From positions 1 through 64,000 of the IMG/VR virus record IMGVR_UViG_3300047499_000113: a stretch of 64,000 nt of DNA; one strand, 5' to 3'. The notes beneath the pieces were generated by a model, which worked only from the letters and a program-made list of their open reading frames with translations, made no database searches and was not told where the DNA came from. Of this stretch, positions 7,614-17,654 are shown piece after piece. The DNA comes from a virus. The position numbers were made by a program, and so were the translations under genes. Positions within the stretch are counted from its first letter, which is position 1. Each line of letters opens with the position of its first letter.

Positions 7614-8222
7614 ATGAAGTCGCTGAAGGTTGTCTCGGTCAGTCTGGTGTTCGTTGCAGCGCTCGTGGGCTGCACTTCCGACGCGTTCACGTCGGGCGAC
7701 CTGCCGGACTCGGGAACCGACTCCGGAGACCCGACCGAAGGTTCGGTCGGAAACGACTCCGGCGGCGACAGCGCCAAGGTGGGAGATCCCGATACTGGCG
7801 TGGATGCGGGCCCAGGGATCGACACCGGCACGACGGACACCGGGACGCCCGACTCCGGCACCGACACGGGGACGACAGACTCCGGGACAGTGGATTCCGG
7901 CACCGACACGGGGACGACAGACTCCGGCGCCGACGCCGCCGACGCCGCCGACGCGAGCTGTTTCACGGTCCCCTCTGGCTCCACCGGAGTCACCTGCGAC
8001 TCCTGCATGAAGTCGTCGCCGTGCGCCAGTCAGCGAGACATCTGCATCGCTCAGTGCGGTCCCTCGGGATGCGCCGACGCCTGGGAGGGTTTCCTCGCCT
8101 GCATCGACCTGAACCCGGATGCCGGCGGGACTCTCTGCGCCAGCACCTGGCTCTCGGACAGCCCCGTGGAGGCCAACCTAGCCTCCTGCGGCAACACCTT
8201 CTGCAGCAGCCAGTGTCAGTAG
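7614..8222 (+). CDS. Asp/Thr/Gly/Ser-rich lipoprotein with Cys-rich domain
   Basis: A 202-aa lipoprotein on the plus strand. ATG 7614 follows GGAGGAG at about a 9-base spacing; an in-frame TTG further up would add six residues and bury the ribosome site, so I reject it. The signal peptide ends in the lipobox VAALVGC. A low-complexity linker of about 85 residues repeats motifs such as DSGTDTGTTDSG, with a 42-base DNA repeat beneath it. The last 85 residues hold ten Cys with a CDSC, CAS, CIAQCG, CADAW, CSSQC pattern. The architecture is a hallmark of Myxococcota (Polyangiales-type) surface lipoproteins, suggesting host origin. Its stop is one base from the stop of the convergent gene. It could be a lysogenic-conversion or superinfection-exclusion protein; speculative. 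Confidence 0.8.
   Translation: MKSLKVVSVSLVFVAALVGCTSDAFTSGDLPDSGTDSGDPTEGSVGNDSGGDSAKVGDPDTGVDAGPGIDTGTTDTGTPDSGTDTGTTDSGTVDSGTDTGTTDSGADAADAADASCFTVPSGSTGVTCDSCMKSSPCASQRDICIAQCGPSGCADAWEGFLACIDLNPDAGGTLCASTWLSDSPVEANLASCGNTFCSSQCQ
7854..7927 (+). repeat. 42-base direct repeat in lipoprotein linker
   Basis: A 32-base block starting TCCGGCACCGACACGGGGAC occurs at 7854-7885 and identically at 7896-7927, a period of 42 bases or 14 codons. It encodes the Asp/Thr/Gly/Ser linker, so it can expand or contract by slippage without breaking the frame. Confidence 0.85.
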
Positions 8223-8223
8223 G

Positions 8224-8850
8224 TCACTTGGGCTTCTGAACGAGGCCCATGCGCTCGGCAAGAGAGCGCATGACAGCATCACGCTCCTGGTCGTCCAGTT
8301 CATCCCAAGTCTTGCCGGCAGCGGAAGCCTTCGGCGAGGCGAGCTTCGCCTCGAGGCGAGCTTTACCGATCTGAGCCGCCGGGTGATGCTGGATAGCCGG
8401 AACGATGGTCACCGTAGGCTGGGCGGGCACCGTATCCGCAGGGGCGACCCCAGGAACGATGGAGCGATTCACCAGCAATTGGTTGCCGGACACGTTTGTC
8501 TTGGTGGCGACTTCGTACACGTGAGTGACGGTTTCGAAAACGACGGCGACACGCTTGCCGTAGTCGGCATACCAAAGATCACGAGTGGCCTGGTCCATGG
8601 CGTGGCTGATGTAAGCCGAGGGGAGCGCTGCCATCACCAAGGGCTGAGACGGGTCCTTGGACCAAAGACTACCCTGGATGGCATCTCCGAAATCGGAGAA
8701 CGACACATCATTCGGGAGCGTGTACTTGACGCCCGCCACGTAGAACACGCCGGCGCGAAGTATGTATTGCTGGCCAACAATATCGATGCGGTAGTTCAGA
8801 TCCAACTGACCGGCCGCGCCGACACCGTTATGGTAGTAGATCCCGAACAT
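8224..8850 (-). CDS. Tail-fibre-associated hypothetical protein
   Basis: A 208-aa protein I do not recognise. The first 130 residues look like a beta-rich domain. From about 130 follows a Pro/Thr/Val linker, then an Ala/Lys-rich helical tail (about 160-208) with a DELDDQERDAVMRSLAERMG helix. The ATG at 8850 overlaps the stop of the preceding fibre gene by one base (TAATG), so the two are translationally coupled. Small genes directly after a fibre gene are often fibre chaperones, assembly factors or capping proteins; that role is inference from position only. It ends one base from the stop of the plus-strand lipoprotein, with no room for a separate terminator. Confidence 0.7.
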   Translation of the reverse strand: MFGIYYHNGVGAAGQLDLNYRIDIVGQQYILRAGVFYVAGVKYTLPNDVSFSDFGDAIQGSLWSKDPSQPLVMAALPSAYISHAMDQATRDLWYADYGKRVAVVFETVTHVYEVATKTNVSGNQLLVNRSIVPGVAPADTVPAQPTVTIVPAIQHHPAAQIGKARLEAKLASPKASAAGKTWDELDDQERDAVMRSLAERMGLVQKPK

Positions 8851-11800
8851 TATTGTCTACCCGTAATGATGAAGGTGAAACCGCCGGACTGATTCGCGTT
8901 GTTGAAGTTAATGGACGTTGAGCTGATACCGCTCGATAGAACTGCCTGAGCCTGACTGAACGAAGACGTGTACATCGAGGCGAGCTGCAGGGACGGCCCC
9001 AGACCAGACACGAAGAAGAGCGGAGTGATTGCACAGGCAATCGATCCCTGACCGGCTCCAGTATCTGTGTTCGACGGGTTGGCATAGAAGTTAATAAGGA
9101 TCTGTCCGCCAAACCCTCCGCCACCGTTGAAAATGGCATAGCTGTGCACGTTCCAGGAGTCGTACTCCTGGAACGTGGGGTGTCCACCACTGTCAGTAGT
9201 GACAAAGATCGTGCCCCACGCCTTGATGACGTTTGCGCCGTTGACGGTGTTCTGAAGCGCCGCGGCGTTGTATGTGTCACCCAGGTGGGTGAGAGCGATG
9301 CCGTTGTCGCTGAATCCCTGGATGCAGGTCCAGCTCCCGTCCGACCAGTTTCCCCCGGGCTGGAAAACTGAGAAGTTGTACATGTACCCGGCCCCGTAGT
9401 TGCTACTCCCGAAGAGGAAGTTGCTTCCAGACCAGACGGTCATGAAGGCGTTCTGTCCAGGAACGTCAGGAACCCACACGCTTCCGTTCCAACTGGCGTT
9501 AGTTGTGATGGCATACCAGTCGTTGTTGCCGGGCCCGTATCCGCCGTTGCCGGAAAAATTCCAGCCTCGGTAGTGGCGAATACAGACTCCTTGGCCTTGA
9601 CCACCGAGAGCCCACGTGATGTGACCGTTATTCCCATCCGGAGCGACGGCGGCTGCGTTAGCAATTTGCACCGAAGTCCCAGAGATCACGTTGACGATCT
9701 GGAAATGCCCGTTGTTGTTGCCGTTGGCAGCTCCAGTGAAATACAGGTACATGCCCTGCATGTTGTTCGTCATACTGGCGAGGCCCGTGATCGTGGCGAG
9801 CCCGGCAGACACAGCCGAAATGGTGCAACCTCCGTTGCGGCCAGCAGCGAACAAATAATCCGAGCCCTGCGGCCCAGTGCCGTACTCCGCTACCAGGATG
9901 CGCATTCCGCTGTCCGGGTGTGCCGGAACTGAGATGCGCGCGGCCAACTCAGAGGCGAGAGTCGCGGGAGCCAGCTCTCCGAGACGGAGATTGTTCGCCG
10001 TAACGATCCCGGCGTTGCCCTGGTTTCCGTTGATGGAGAACGGGAGAATGCTGTTCGGAGCGCTCGCGGGACCGTTTGGGGCCCACGTCGCCCACGGCGT
10101 GTTGTCGGCGGCTCCGCGGTGCCAATGGAGGAATTGGCTGCCGAAACCGCCGCCCGCGAGCATTTGAACAGCGTTGGCAGCCACGCCGTTGACGTCTTTC
10201 GCCCACGCAACACCATTCCAGGCCGCGTTGATCGTGAACCAATAGTCCGTCTCGTTGGACGGATTCATCTGTGCGTAGATGCGGATGCTGGGGCTCGCGG
10301 TGGGGCTCTGAGCCTCCCAAATCAGAGTGAAGGTACTCGGCGCGGTCTGCGCGAGAAACCGCGGGATGAGATTCTCGTTGCTGGCGGTCGATTGCGTGCC
10401 GGCCAGGATGAAGGCCAGCGCTCCGTTGAGCGCTCCGGACGGGTCGAAACCAACGGGCGGCGTGCCCGTACCGAGCGGAGAACCAGCAAACGTGAACGGG
10501 CTGGCGACCGCGGGGCCCGCGTAGAGAAACTCCATTTTGGGCTGGCCCGTGACGGTGCTCTGCCCGATGTAAACGGCGGACGCCGATTGCCCGGCCGTAT
10601 CTTTCCTCCAGTTGATGGGGAACCCGACAGGACCGTTCCAATACGCGTTGCAGGTGACCCACAGTCCAGCTTGCGAGTCAGCGAAGAGCCGCATGATCTG
10701 CTGAGCATTGGAGCCGGTCAGACCAGCGACCGACACTCCCTCCCACAGGAGGGTCATGCCACTGCCTTGCGAACTCGAGAACGGCGTAACGATGCGCGGC
10801 GTCTGGTTCGCCTGCAGGTACCCGAGGTTACGCGCTCCGAGTGTGAGCGAGTCGATGCTCAGCACGTCGACGATCTTGCGCAGCAAGTCTGGATTGATCT
10901 TGCCGTCCGGACCGAGAAGCGCCGAGATGCCAAGATTTTCCGTGCCCGCCCCAGGCTGTGCCAGCTGCGGGTCGTCGGTGGCAAGGAACTTCTCGGTGGT
11001 GGTCTCGATGTTCTCCGGCACCTCCCCGAACTCCATCATCTCGGGGATCATCGCGTGCACGACGGGAGGCGTGACCGCCTCGATGCCGATTGCCGTAGTA
11101 CCCGTGACGCTGGTGCCTGACAGACCGAGCTTCGCCATCACGGCAGAAGAACCCGAGACCGTGATGCTCGCCGGAGTTCCGTACGGATCGTCGGTGGTGT
11201 GGTCGGGGCAAACGAAGGCGATTTCTTCGACCGTCGTCGCATTGCCGAATGGCTTGGCCACCACGGAGCCCGAATAAACTCCAGGCACAAGGCCGAGTTT
11301 GTCGAGGGTAGTCGTGAAGTTGTTGGTCGGCAGCGGGCTGGCGCCGAAGAGGTCACCCGCCATGATCTGCACGGTGGAACTCGGACCGCTCGTCAGATGG
11401 CTGGTGATTTGGAGAGTCCCGAAATTCGAAACCGCAGCCGATCCCTGGGCAGCCTGTCCGGCCGTGCTGATGGCGGCGTTGATGAAGTTCACTAGGTCGG
11501 ATGTCGAGTAGACGCCCGTGGTCGGATAGATCTGAATCGGCGTGTTGCCGTTCAGAACGATGAAGAACATGTCCTGGCCAGTGATGAACTGCCAGGGCCC
11601 AGCAACAGCACCGATGACGCCGCCACGACCGGCCTCGGTCCCCGCCGGGAATCCAGCTCCAGCGGCTGCCGCGTTCCAGGCCGCATTCACGGCGCTGATG
11701 ACGTCTTGCGCACCGGTCGGCGCCACGCCAAACGTGATAGTGAGGACGTAGGTCTGGATGCTGAAGTTGTGGGACGGATTCGGATAGAGCGCCGGATTGA

Positions 11801-12716
11801 CCGTATTGACCGTGACCGTGAAGCTGTCGCTCGTGGTCAGCGAAGAAAAGTTGCCGCCACTCGTGATGACCTTGCCGGGTACGGAGCCCTGACGGACGTA
11901 CGACACCACGAACTTCGGATTGTTCGAGATGCCCGGGATTTGCTGCAGCCGTCCGTAGATGGACTGGCCAGGCGGATAGAGCGGTATGTTTCCGAGGCCG
12001 CTGACGTTGATCTGAATGGGGGTCTGCGTGATCGCCGGCGACGAGTCCGGGTTGCGGAGCTGGATGAATCCGCCGAAACCATCCGTCGACTGCGTGATGA
12101 TGCCGCGCACCGGCGAAGAAATGCCCGTGACAGTGGCCGTGTTTCCTGGCGCCAATCCGAGCGCAGTGCACACGCCGACCGTGACGTCATTGACCGTCAG
12201 GAAGGCAGAAGAGCCAGTCGTGTAGCCCGAGGGACCCGCAGACTGGAGAACGAGCTGGCCGTTGATGTTTTGCGCGACCGGAGATGACGGGTTGACTCCG
12301 GCGACAGTGAGGGCCGCGTTGATACGCGCTGCCACCTTGGACGTCGTGATGTACGGATTGCCGCCGATGTTGACGACGTCGCTCGGTTGGAACGTGATGA
12401 GGACAGGGTTGCTCGAGTTGACGTTCGGGAGCGTGATGGTGAAAGACGCGCCCGCGACGACGGGCGACACGAACGGACCCTGCGCGCCGATGATGAACGC
12501 CGACGCATCCGACTCCGCGCCGCCGGGCGTCTGCGTGATGGTCTGCTGCAGGAATTCGTTGTAGTAGTTTTCCGAGATCGTGTTCTGGATGGTCTGAACA
12601 GTGCCGCCAGGAACGTCCGGCGTGCCGAACGGAATGGGCGTCGCCACACCGATCGTGTCGATCCGGGTGAAGTACGACCGCTGGTCCTTGATCTGTTCTT
12701 TGCGCGGCTGAGTCAT
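8850..12716 (-). CDS. Large tail fibre/adhesin with triple NAxWNG repeats
   Basis: A 1,288-aa virion protein. The N-terminal half (to about 600) is beta-rich and holds at least two units of a flagellar-hook-like pattern: a helix such as RINAALTVAG, then NGQLVLQS, then LGLAPG (about 95-190, again near 420). The C-terminal half has three copies of a sandwich-like unit marked by NAYWNG, NAAWNG and NASWNG (near residues 700, 835, 1078), each followed by a Trp/Asp strand. They look like carbohydrate-binding modules. The last 150 residues are Ser/Asn/Gly-rich, as at trimeric fibre tips. It starts with ATG 12716, with GGGAC upstream, 12 bases from the preceding giant gene. Likely a receptor-binding fibre; the family is not recognised. 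Confidence 0.75.
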   Translation of the reverse strand: MTQPRKEQIKDQRSYFTRIDTIGVATPIPFGTPDVPGGTVQTIQNTISENYYNEFLQQTITQTPGGAESDASAFIIGAQGPFVSPVVAGASFTITLPNVNSSNPVLITFQPSDVVNIGGNPYITTSKVAARINAALTVAGVNPSSPVAQNINGQLVLQSAGPSGYTTGSSAFLTVNDVTVGVCTALGLAPGNTATVTGISSPVRGIITQSTDGFGGFIQLRNPDSSPAITQTPIQINVSGLGNIPLYPPGQSIYGRLQQIPGISNNPKFVVSYVRQGSVPGKVITSGGNFSSLTTSDSFTVTVNTVNPALYPNPSHNFSIQTYVLTITFGVAPTGAQDVISAVNAAWNAAAAGAGFPAGTEAGRGGVIGAVAGPWQFITGQDMFFIVLNGNTPIQIYPTTGVYSTSDLVNFINAAISTAGQAAQGSAAVSNFGTLQITSHLTSGPSSTVQIMAGDLFGASPLPTNNFTTTLDKLGLVPGVYSGSVVAKPFGNATTVEEIAFVCPDHTTDDPYGTPASITVSGSSAVMAKLGLSGTSVTGTTAIGIEAVTPPVVHAMIPEMMEFGEVPENIETTTEKFLATDDPQLAQPGAGTENLGISALLGPDGKINPDLLRKIVDVLSIDSLTLGARNLGYLQANQTPRIVTPFSSSQGSGMTLLWEGVSVAGLTGSNAQQIMRLFADSQAGLWVTCNAYWNGPVGFPINWRKDTAGQSASAVYIGQSTVTGQPKMEFLYAGPAVASPFTFAGSPLGTGTPPVGFDPSGALNGALAFILAGTQSTASNENLIPRFLAQTAPSTFTLIWEAQSPTASPSIRIYAQMNPSNETDYWFTINAAWNGVAWAKDVNGVAANAVQMLAGGGFGSQFLHWHRGAADNTPWATWAPNGPASAPNSILPFSINGNQGNAGIVTANNLRLGELAPATLASELAARISVPAHPDSGMRILVAEYGTGPQGSDYLFAAGRNGGCTISAVSAGLATITGLASMTNNMQGMYLYFTGAANGNNNGHFQIVNVISGTSVQIANAAAVAPDGNNGHITWALGGQGQGVCIRHYRGWNFSGNGGYGPGNNDWYAITTNASWNGSVWVPDVPGQNAFMTVWSGSNFLFGSSNYGAGYMYNFSVFQPGGNWSDGSWTCIQGFSDNGIALTHLGDTYNAAALQNTVNGANVIKAWGTIFVTTDSGGHPTFQEYDSWNVHSYAIFNGGGGFGGQILINFYANPSNTDTGAGQGSIACAITPLFFVSGLGPSLQLASMYTSSFSQAQAVLSSGISSTSINFNNANQSGGFTFIITGRQ

Positions 12717-12728
12717 CGAATGTCCCTA

Positions 12729-15700
12729 TCAGAACAAGAGGTACCAGAATTCGACGATGTCGGTCGTCAGAAGAGCTGGATTGCTCCCGGAGACGATGTA
12801 TGTGACGGTTTGGTTGGTGGTGCCGCCAACTGTGTAGTTGAGCCCGTACTGGAGTTTGACGCCGTTGAGGAACATCTGCACGGCGGTCGGATCGAGCGGG
12901 CGGTTCGGAAGGGTGAAGGTGAGCTGCCCGTCCGAGGTGACCGGAAGGGTGATCTGCTCCTGCGAGTTGAGGGACACGTCCGACGACCCGAAGAACAGGG
13001 GGTTGTCGAAGATGTTCGTAACGAAAAGGGCCGGCGGAACCGGGAGAATGCCGGTGTTGACGTAGCCACGGCGCTTCTCCAAGGGCTTACCCAGGAGACG
13101 GTACCTGTCGACAGCGGTGAACCCTTCGTTGGTACCGGCAGCCGAGTGCGACACGTTCGTATCGCGGAAATAGGCCGGCACCGCCTGGGTGACGACGAAC
13201 ATCTGCAGCTCGTTGCCCATGTGGATCTCGGTGGAGCCCACAGACTCCGGCTGAGAACGCACAAGGAATGCGGAGCCGACGAGAAGCGACCCGGCGTTGA
13301 TGTTCGGGCGGACTTTCGGGAACCTCGAGGAGATCGGACCACCGACCCAAGGTGGCGTGACCGACCAGGCCGCACCTCCACGCGTCGTCTTGAACACCGT
13401 CGTACTGGCAGGATTCGCGGTGCCGTCGACTCGAATGACGGCTTCGGAACCAACGCCAGTCGTGCCCGATGTGTTGCCGCAGATGAACTCCGTGCCCTCC
13501 CAGGTCGATTCGCCAGGCGCGCTCGGGGCGAGCGACGCCTCGTAGTTCTGGAAGGTGAACGTGCCGACTGCGTTGGCGCCGACACCCGTGGAGTTGATCT
13601 GCTGGTAGAGGGTCTTGCCGACGAAGTCCTTGTCTCGGAAGTAGATGCCCATCGGCAGTTGCGAAGTGGCACCTGCGAATTCCGGCGGGACGAAGTTGTC
13701 GTAGACCGGATCCAAGCCACCGATCTTGGTCGGTGGGCGAGTCGCGACACCTGTGGGCGGAGTCGGTGAGTTAACGACCGGAAAGAGCTGGTCCGACCAG
13801 TCCTCGTAACCAACACGGTTCGCCGAGAAGCGACGTGCGAGATCGAGCAGGGTCCCGGCGTAATCCGGCGGGTTGTTCGGTGCCTCAAACGTGTCGAGGA
13901 GGGGTAGCGGCTGCGAACCCGAGAGACGACCCGTCCCGAGCGACATCACGAAGCTCGTGGACGCGAGCACCTCGAAACCGGTCTCGTTCGGGAGAGCCAG
14001 GCTCGAGATGGGACCCAGCGGGCTCGTGAAGATCGACGTGGCTTCTCCGACCGTCAGCGGTCCGAGCCTGTAGAGGTCGTCCGAATAGGCGTTCTGAGTT
14101 CCGAATGGATCGCCTTGGTACGGCTGGCGGCTGTAGTAGATCGTCAGCTCGTTGTTCGAAGCATTGCTCGAGAGCGGCGCCGGCGCGATGATGCCGATGG
14201 TGCCGTCCTGCGAGGTCGAGAACTGATCCTGCAGGATGACTCCGCCGCCCGTGTTCTTGGCGACGCAAACGCGTCCGTTGGTCTGCAGGAAGCCTCGATC
14301 GAATCCGAACAGGACGCACTCGACAACGAACTGGGCATTGTTGAAGTTCGTACCCGAAGGTGCCTTCGTGAAGTCCAGGCAATCGGCCGAGAGGATGAAG
14401 TATGGGTCTCCGTTGGCGTCCACGTTGAGCAGGACGGTCGGGCCGTCGTAGCTGTCGTGCAGGAGGTTGACGTCTGCTCCCGGCTGGCCAACGAACTGGC
14501 GATTGTTATTGAACGGGCTCGAGATGGGCTGCACCGCCGATCCCTGACGGAGATAGACGCCGGTGATGCGCGCCGGCGCGAGGAACGGCGGGAACTGAAT
14601 GCCCTGGAAGGGGCCGCCGTTGGCCGACTGGAGAGAGTTGTTCGTGTACTTGGTACCGAAGATGGAGAGAATACCCGCCTGCGTGCCGTAGGTCTCGCCA
14701 ACATTTGGCGTGACGATGTAGTAGCCCGGCGCGCTCGGATACGAGACGATATTCTCGTTGTAGCTCGAGTTGTTCAGGTTCGGGCCTTCTTGCGCCACGA
14801 ACATGAAATTCAGGCCGCTGGGAAACACGGCGTTGGTCGTCGCCTGCAGAGGGATGTGATGCAGACCCGGCCGCGGCAGATACTCCCACGGGATCTCGAA
14901 GTAGAGGCTGTTGACACCGTGGTAGAACAGGTTGAGGGCGTCGATGGTCGTCTGAGGCACGACCGGGTGCACGATATTGACGCCGTTCTGGTCCAGGCTC
15001 GGCATCGCGCCCTGGTACTGGATCGTCGGATTGAAGTACCAGTTGAGCTGCTGGCCGTTGCGCGCGAGAAGCTGCGGGACACGGACTTCGCGGTACGGAG
15101 CCGCGTAGACGGTCTTGCTGCCCGGGTCGACCATCACCTCGGAAGTCCGCGCGAGATTCCGGTTTACACCGGTCTGCACGTACGGCGAGTCGCCAAGATA
15201 CGTCGGGATCATGCGCGAAATGCCGGACAGGCCGCCGCGCAGAAGGGTCTGCGTCGTGTTGGACGCCGACCCGCGGTACCAAACCGTGTGGATGTAGTCC
15301 GGCTTGTGAGACAAGCCGCGACCAGCTCCGTAGACGACGGCGAAGTCGATGTGCATCACGACATTCGTGACGTAAGGAATCGCCGTGTTGCCCTGGAGAG
15401 CGTCCTTGAACTCCTGCAGTTCGGTGTCGACGCCACCGCTTTGGAAGCGGATGACGAGGTTTCCGTTCACATCGGTGGTGACGCTCAGGCCTTGACCGCT
15501 CTTGAGGACCTTGTTTCCCTGCGTCGGGAAGAGAAGATCCGGGTTGGAAGTCGTAGGCGCGGTCGTACCGGCCGACGTGACGACCTCGCCAGTCGTCATC
15601 GTGCCCGAACCGCCTGTGCACCCCGTGAAGCTCGAGCCGGAGATGGAGGTGTAGTTGACCGTCGAGCCGTTGATGTTGATGGTTCCGCCGCTCGAGGAGA

Positions 15701-17579
15701 AGCCCGAGGTCGAAGCCACGAAGATGGTTGCCTGAGGCAACGTCTGGCCGTTCGAACCTGCGGCGATCGTCGTCGATGGCAGCGATCCGTTGGGGTCCGA
15801 CGTCATTCCTTCGAATCGGATGACGACGGCGTCCGGGTCCTCGGAAGGCAACACGAACCTGACTTGATCCGAGTCCGAGCCCGGCATACCCGCGGCGAAT
15901 GGGGAGAGCTGGATGGTGATGGAGTCGCCGTTCCACCACGATGGGTAGAGGCCGCCCGACAGTCGGTTACCGGGCACGTGGATGGGCGGGGTGCCTGTCC
16001 ACAGAACCTCGACGTTGTAAGGGGCGACCGTGAACTGCAGCGGCGTGTCGATGAGCTGCGAGTTCGAAGGAACGACCACCGGGACGTTGAAGCGCTGCGT
16101 GGTCACCGCATCCGAGAACATGCGGCGGTTTCCATCCGGAGCATCGAGTCTCGTCAGCCCTCCGACGAACACTGAAGAATCGGTGATGCGGTCGCCGTAG
16201 AAGGTAACGGGTCCTGCCGAGTTCGTGCTTCCGAAACGCTTCCAGGTCGAGCGCAGGTTGCCCTTGAGAAGCTCGATGAAGTTCGTCTTGAGGATGCTGT
16301 CGTAGTCGAACTTGTCCGCCACCGAGTGGCGCATGTCGAGAATGTCAGTCGCCGCGATTTGGTCGGCGAACAGCCCGTCCGGGCGAATCGTGTACTCGAT
16401 GAGGGGAGTACCCGAGTTGTGCGCGCGGATCGTCGTCTGGAGCTGGCCGCGGTCGATGGTGCAGGTGAACGACGTCGGCGAGTTCTGCACGACGTTGTTG
16501 ATGCGGATGATCTCGTCGTTGAGGTAAAAATACGCCTCGCCAAACGAGTTCATCGTCTGCAGCACGGTGCCGGCGATGCTGTTGATGGTGAAAGACGTGT
16601 CGGTCAGCCCCATTGCGGATTGGAGCGCGAGAGAGGCCGTGTACATCGTCGCGTCGGAACGGGAGATGGCGACGCTATTGCGATTGAACGCGCCGGCGAG
16701 GTTGCCCGTGTCGGAAAACCCTGCTCCGTTGCGACGGAAAACGGTGCAGATGGGGATGGCATAAACGTAGCCGTCTGAGGTTCCGAAAGTCGCCGGGTCG
16801 CCGGTCCCCGCACGCCAAAGGCCCGGGTCGCCGAGCGTCTGGCGCATGTTGGTGAAGGGGACGCTCGAGGGCTGCAGCAGGAGGCCCTGCGCGAACACGA
16901 GACTCGGGTCGAACCCTTCTGGATACTGCGCGATGTTGATTCCCTGGACGACGCGGATGCGGTACTGGACCTGCACGCGCTTCGTGGTCGGGAAGTTCAT
17001 GTCCGGATCGATGAGGTCGTCCGGGATGTAGCTGAAACCGCCTTCGACGTTGCCGAATCTATAGATGAACCCGCGCTGCGGCTTGCCTGGTGCGACACCC
17101 GGAGGGGCGGGATCCACGTCGATGACTGCCTGCCACACCTCGAGGAACACGAACTCGGCGATGTTGCCGCCCGTCGAGGTCGACGGAGGATTGAGCAGGA
17201 TTTTGTTCCAGGTGTCGACGTCGTCGGCTGCCAGCGGGGGCTCGCCGGTCTCCGTCCCTGCCACAGGGATAGGCCACCCGTTGACGACAGCCCACGTGAG
17301 GTTACGGACCTCGCCCGGAGTGTTGCGACCGAAATAGAACAGGTTCGAGTTGTTGACGTTCGTGAAGAAGTCGGCCTTTGGATTGGCCTCGTTCATCAGC
17401 CATCCGGAAGGCATCTCGGCGCGGAGAGCCTCTGCACGCGATTCCCAGTCGACAAGCGAAACGAGGTTCAGCTCGGAGTCGAGCGGTGGCTTGTTCGCCT
17501 GGAATACAACGACAGCAAATTGCTTGTCGCGGTCGTCCGTGTACCGGGAGACTCCGGGGCCTAGGGGATTAGTCGGCAT
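12729..17579 (-). CDS. Giant baseplate-periphery/adhesin protein (paralogue of the 913-aa gene)
   Basis: A 1,616-aa virion protein. Residues 20-260 match the 913-aa protein at 26,891-29,632 in order: an NKPPLDSELN/NKPSADWEIN element, a PSGWL element, FLEVWQAV versus ILEVWRAL, GNVEGG versus GNVKSP, DDLIDP versus DDLVDP and RVQVQYRIRVV versus RVQIQYRYRVI. The middle has a linker common in phage fibres, TIFVASTSGFSSSGG with a TGCTGGSGT tail (about 610-660). The end (about 1,535-1,616) holds an NGVKLQYGLNYTV strand module. The N-terminal part probably docks to the baseplate; the rest is beta-rich adhesin. ATG 17579 follows a 75-base gap that may hold a promoter or leader. The exact role is unknown. 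Confidence 0.78.
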   Translation of the reverse strand: MPTNPLGPGVSRYTDDRDKQFAVVVFQANKPPLDSELNLVSLVDWESRAEALRAEMPSGWLMNEANPKADFFTNVNNSNLFYFGRNTPGEVRNLTWAVVNGWPIPVAGTETGEPPLAADDVDTWNKILLNPPSTSTGGNIAEFVFLEVWQAVIDVDPAPPGVAPGKPQRGFIYRFGNVEGGFSYIPDDLIDPDMNFPTTKRVQVQYRIRVVQGINIAQYPEGFDPSLVFAQGLLLQPSSVPFTNMRQTLGDPGLWRAGTGDPATFGTSDGYVYAIPICTVFRRNGAGFSDTGNLAGAFNRNSVAISRSDATMYTASLALQSAMGLTDTSFTINSIAGTVLQTMNSFGEAYFYLNDEIIRINNVVQNSPTSFTCTIDRGQLQTTIRAHNSGTPLIEYTIRPDGLFADQIAATDILDMRHSVADKFDYDSILKTNFIELLKGNLRSTWKRFGSTNSAGPVTFYGDRITDSSVFVGGLTRLDAPDGNRRMFSDAVTTQRFNVPVVVPSNSQLIDTPLQFTVAPYNVEVLWTGTPPIHVPGNRLSGGLYPSWWNGDSITIQLSPFAAGMPGSDSDQVRFVLPSEDPDAVVIRFEGMTSDPNGSLPSTTIAAGSNGQTLPQATIFVASTSGFSSSGGTININGSTVNYTSISGSSFTGCTGGSGTMTTGEVVTSAGTTAPTTSNPDLLFPTQGNKVLKSGQGLSVTTDVNGNLVIRFQSGGVDTELQEFKDALQGNTAIPYVTNVVMHIDFAVVYGAGRGLSHKPDYIHTVWYRGSASNTTQTLLRGGLSGISRMIPTYLGDSPYVQTGVNRNLARTSEVMVDPGSKTVYAAPYREVRVPQLLARNGQQLNWYFNPTIQYQGAMPSLDQNGVNIVHPVVPQTTIDALNLFYHGVNSLYFEIPWEYLPRPGLHHIPLQATTNAVFPSGLNFMFVAQEGPNLNNSSYNENIVSYPSAPGYYIVTPNVGETYGTQAGILSIFGTKYTNNSLQSANGGPFQGIQFPPFLAPARITGVYLRQGSAVQPISSPFNNNRQFVGQPGADVNLLHDSYDGPTVLLNVDANGDPYFILSADCLDFTKAPSGTNFNNAQFVVECVLFGFDRGFLQTNGRVCVAKNTGGGVILQDQFSTSQDGTIGIIAPAPLSSNASNNELTIYYSRQPYQGDPFGTQNAYSDDLYRLGPLTVGEATSIFTSPLGPISSLALPNETGFEVLASTSFVMSLGTGRLSGSQPLPLLDTFEAPNNPPDYAGTLLDLARRFSANRVGYEDWSDQLFPVVNSPTPPTGVATRPPTKIGGLDPVYDNFVPPEFAGATSQLPMGIYFRDKDFVGKTLYQQINSTGVGANAVGTFTFQNYEASLAPSAPGESTWEGTEFICGNTSGTTGVGSEAVIRVDGTANPASTTVFKTTRGGAAWSVTPPWVGGPISSRFPKVRPNINAGSLLVGSAFLVRSQPESVGSTEIHMGNELQMFVVTQAVPAYFRDTNVSHSAAGTNEGFTAVDRYRLLGKPLEKRRGYVNTGILPVPPALFVTNIFDNPLFFGSSDVSLNSQEQITLPVTSDGQLTFTLPNRPLDPTAVQMFLNGVKLQYGLNYTVGGTTNQTVTYIVSGSNPALLTTDIVEFWYLLF

Positions 17580-17654
17580 GTCCTAGCAGATCTCCGCTTC
17601 GAACCTTCAGGGTCTATGACCCCGGCAGCATAAGCGTCCTAGCCACACTACCGC

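Noticed and set aside
14115-16175. 686-codon plus-strand frame
   Set aside because: Antisense shadow of the 1,616-aa gene, with the usual Arg/Val/Asp bias of high-GC shadows.
17610-17622. GGGTC-TAT-GACCC hairpin as a terminator
   Set aside because: Only five pairs with a three-base loop and no T-run on either strand.
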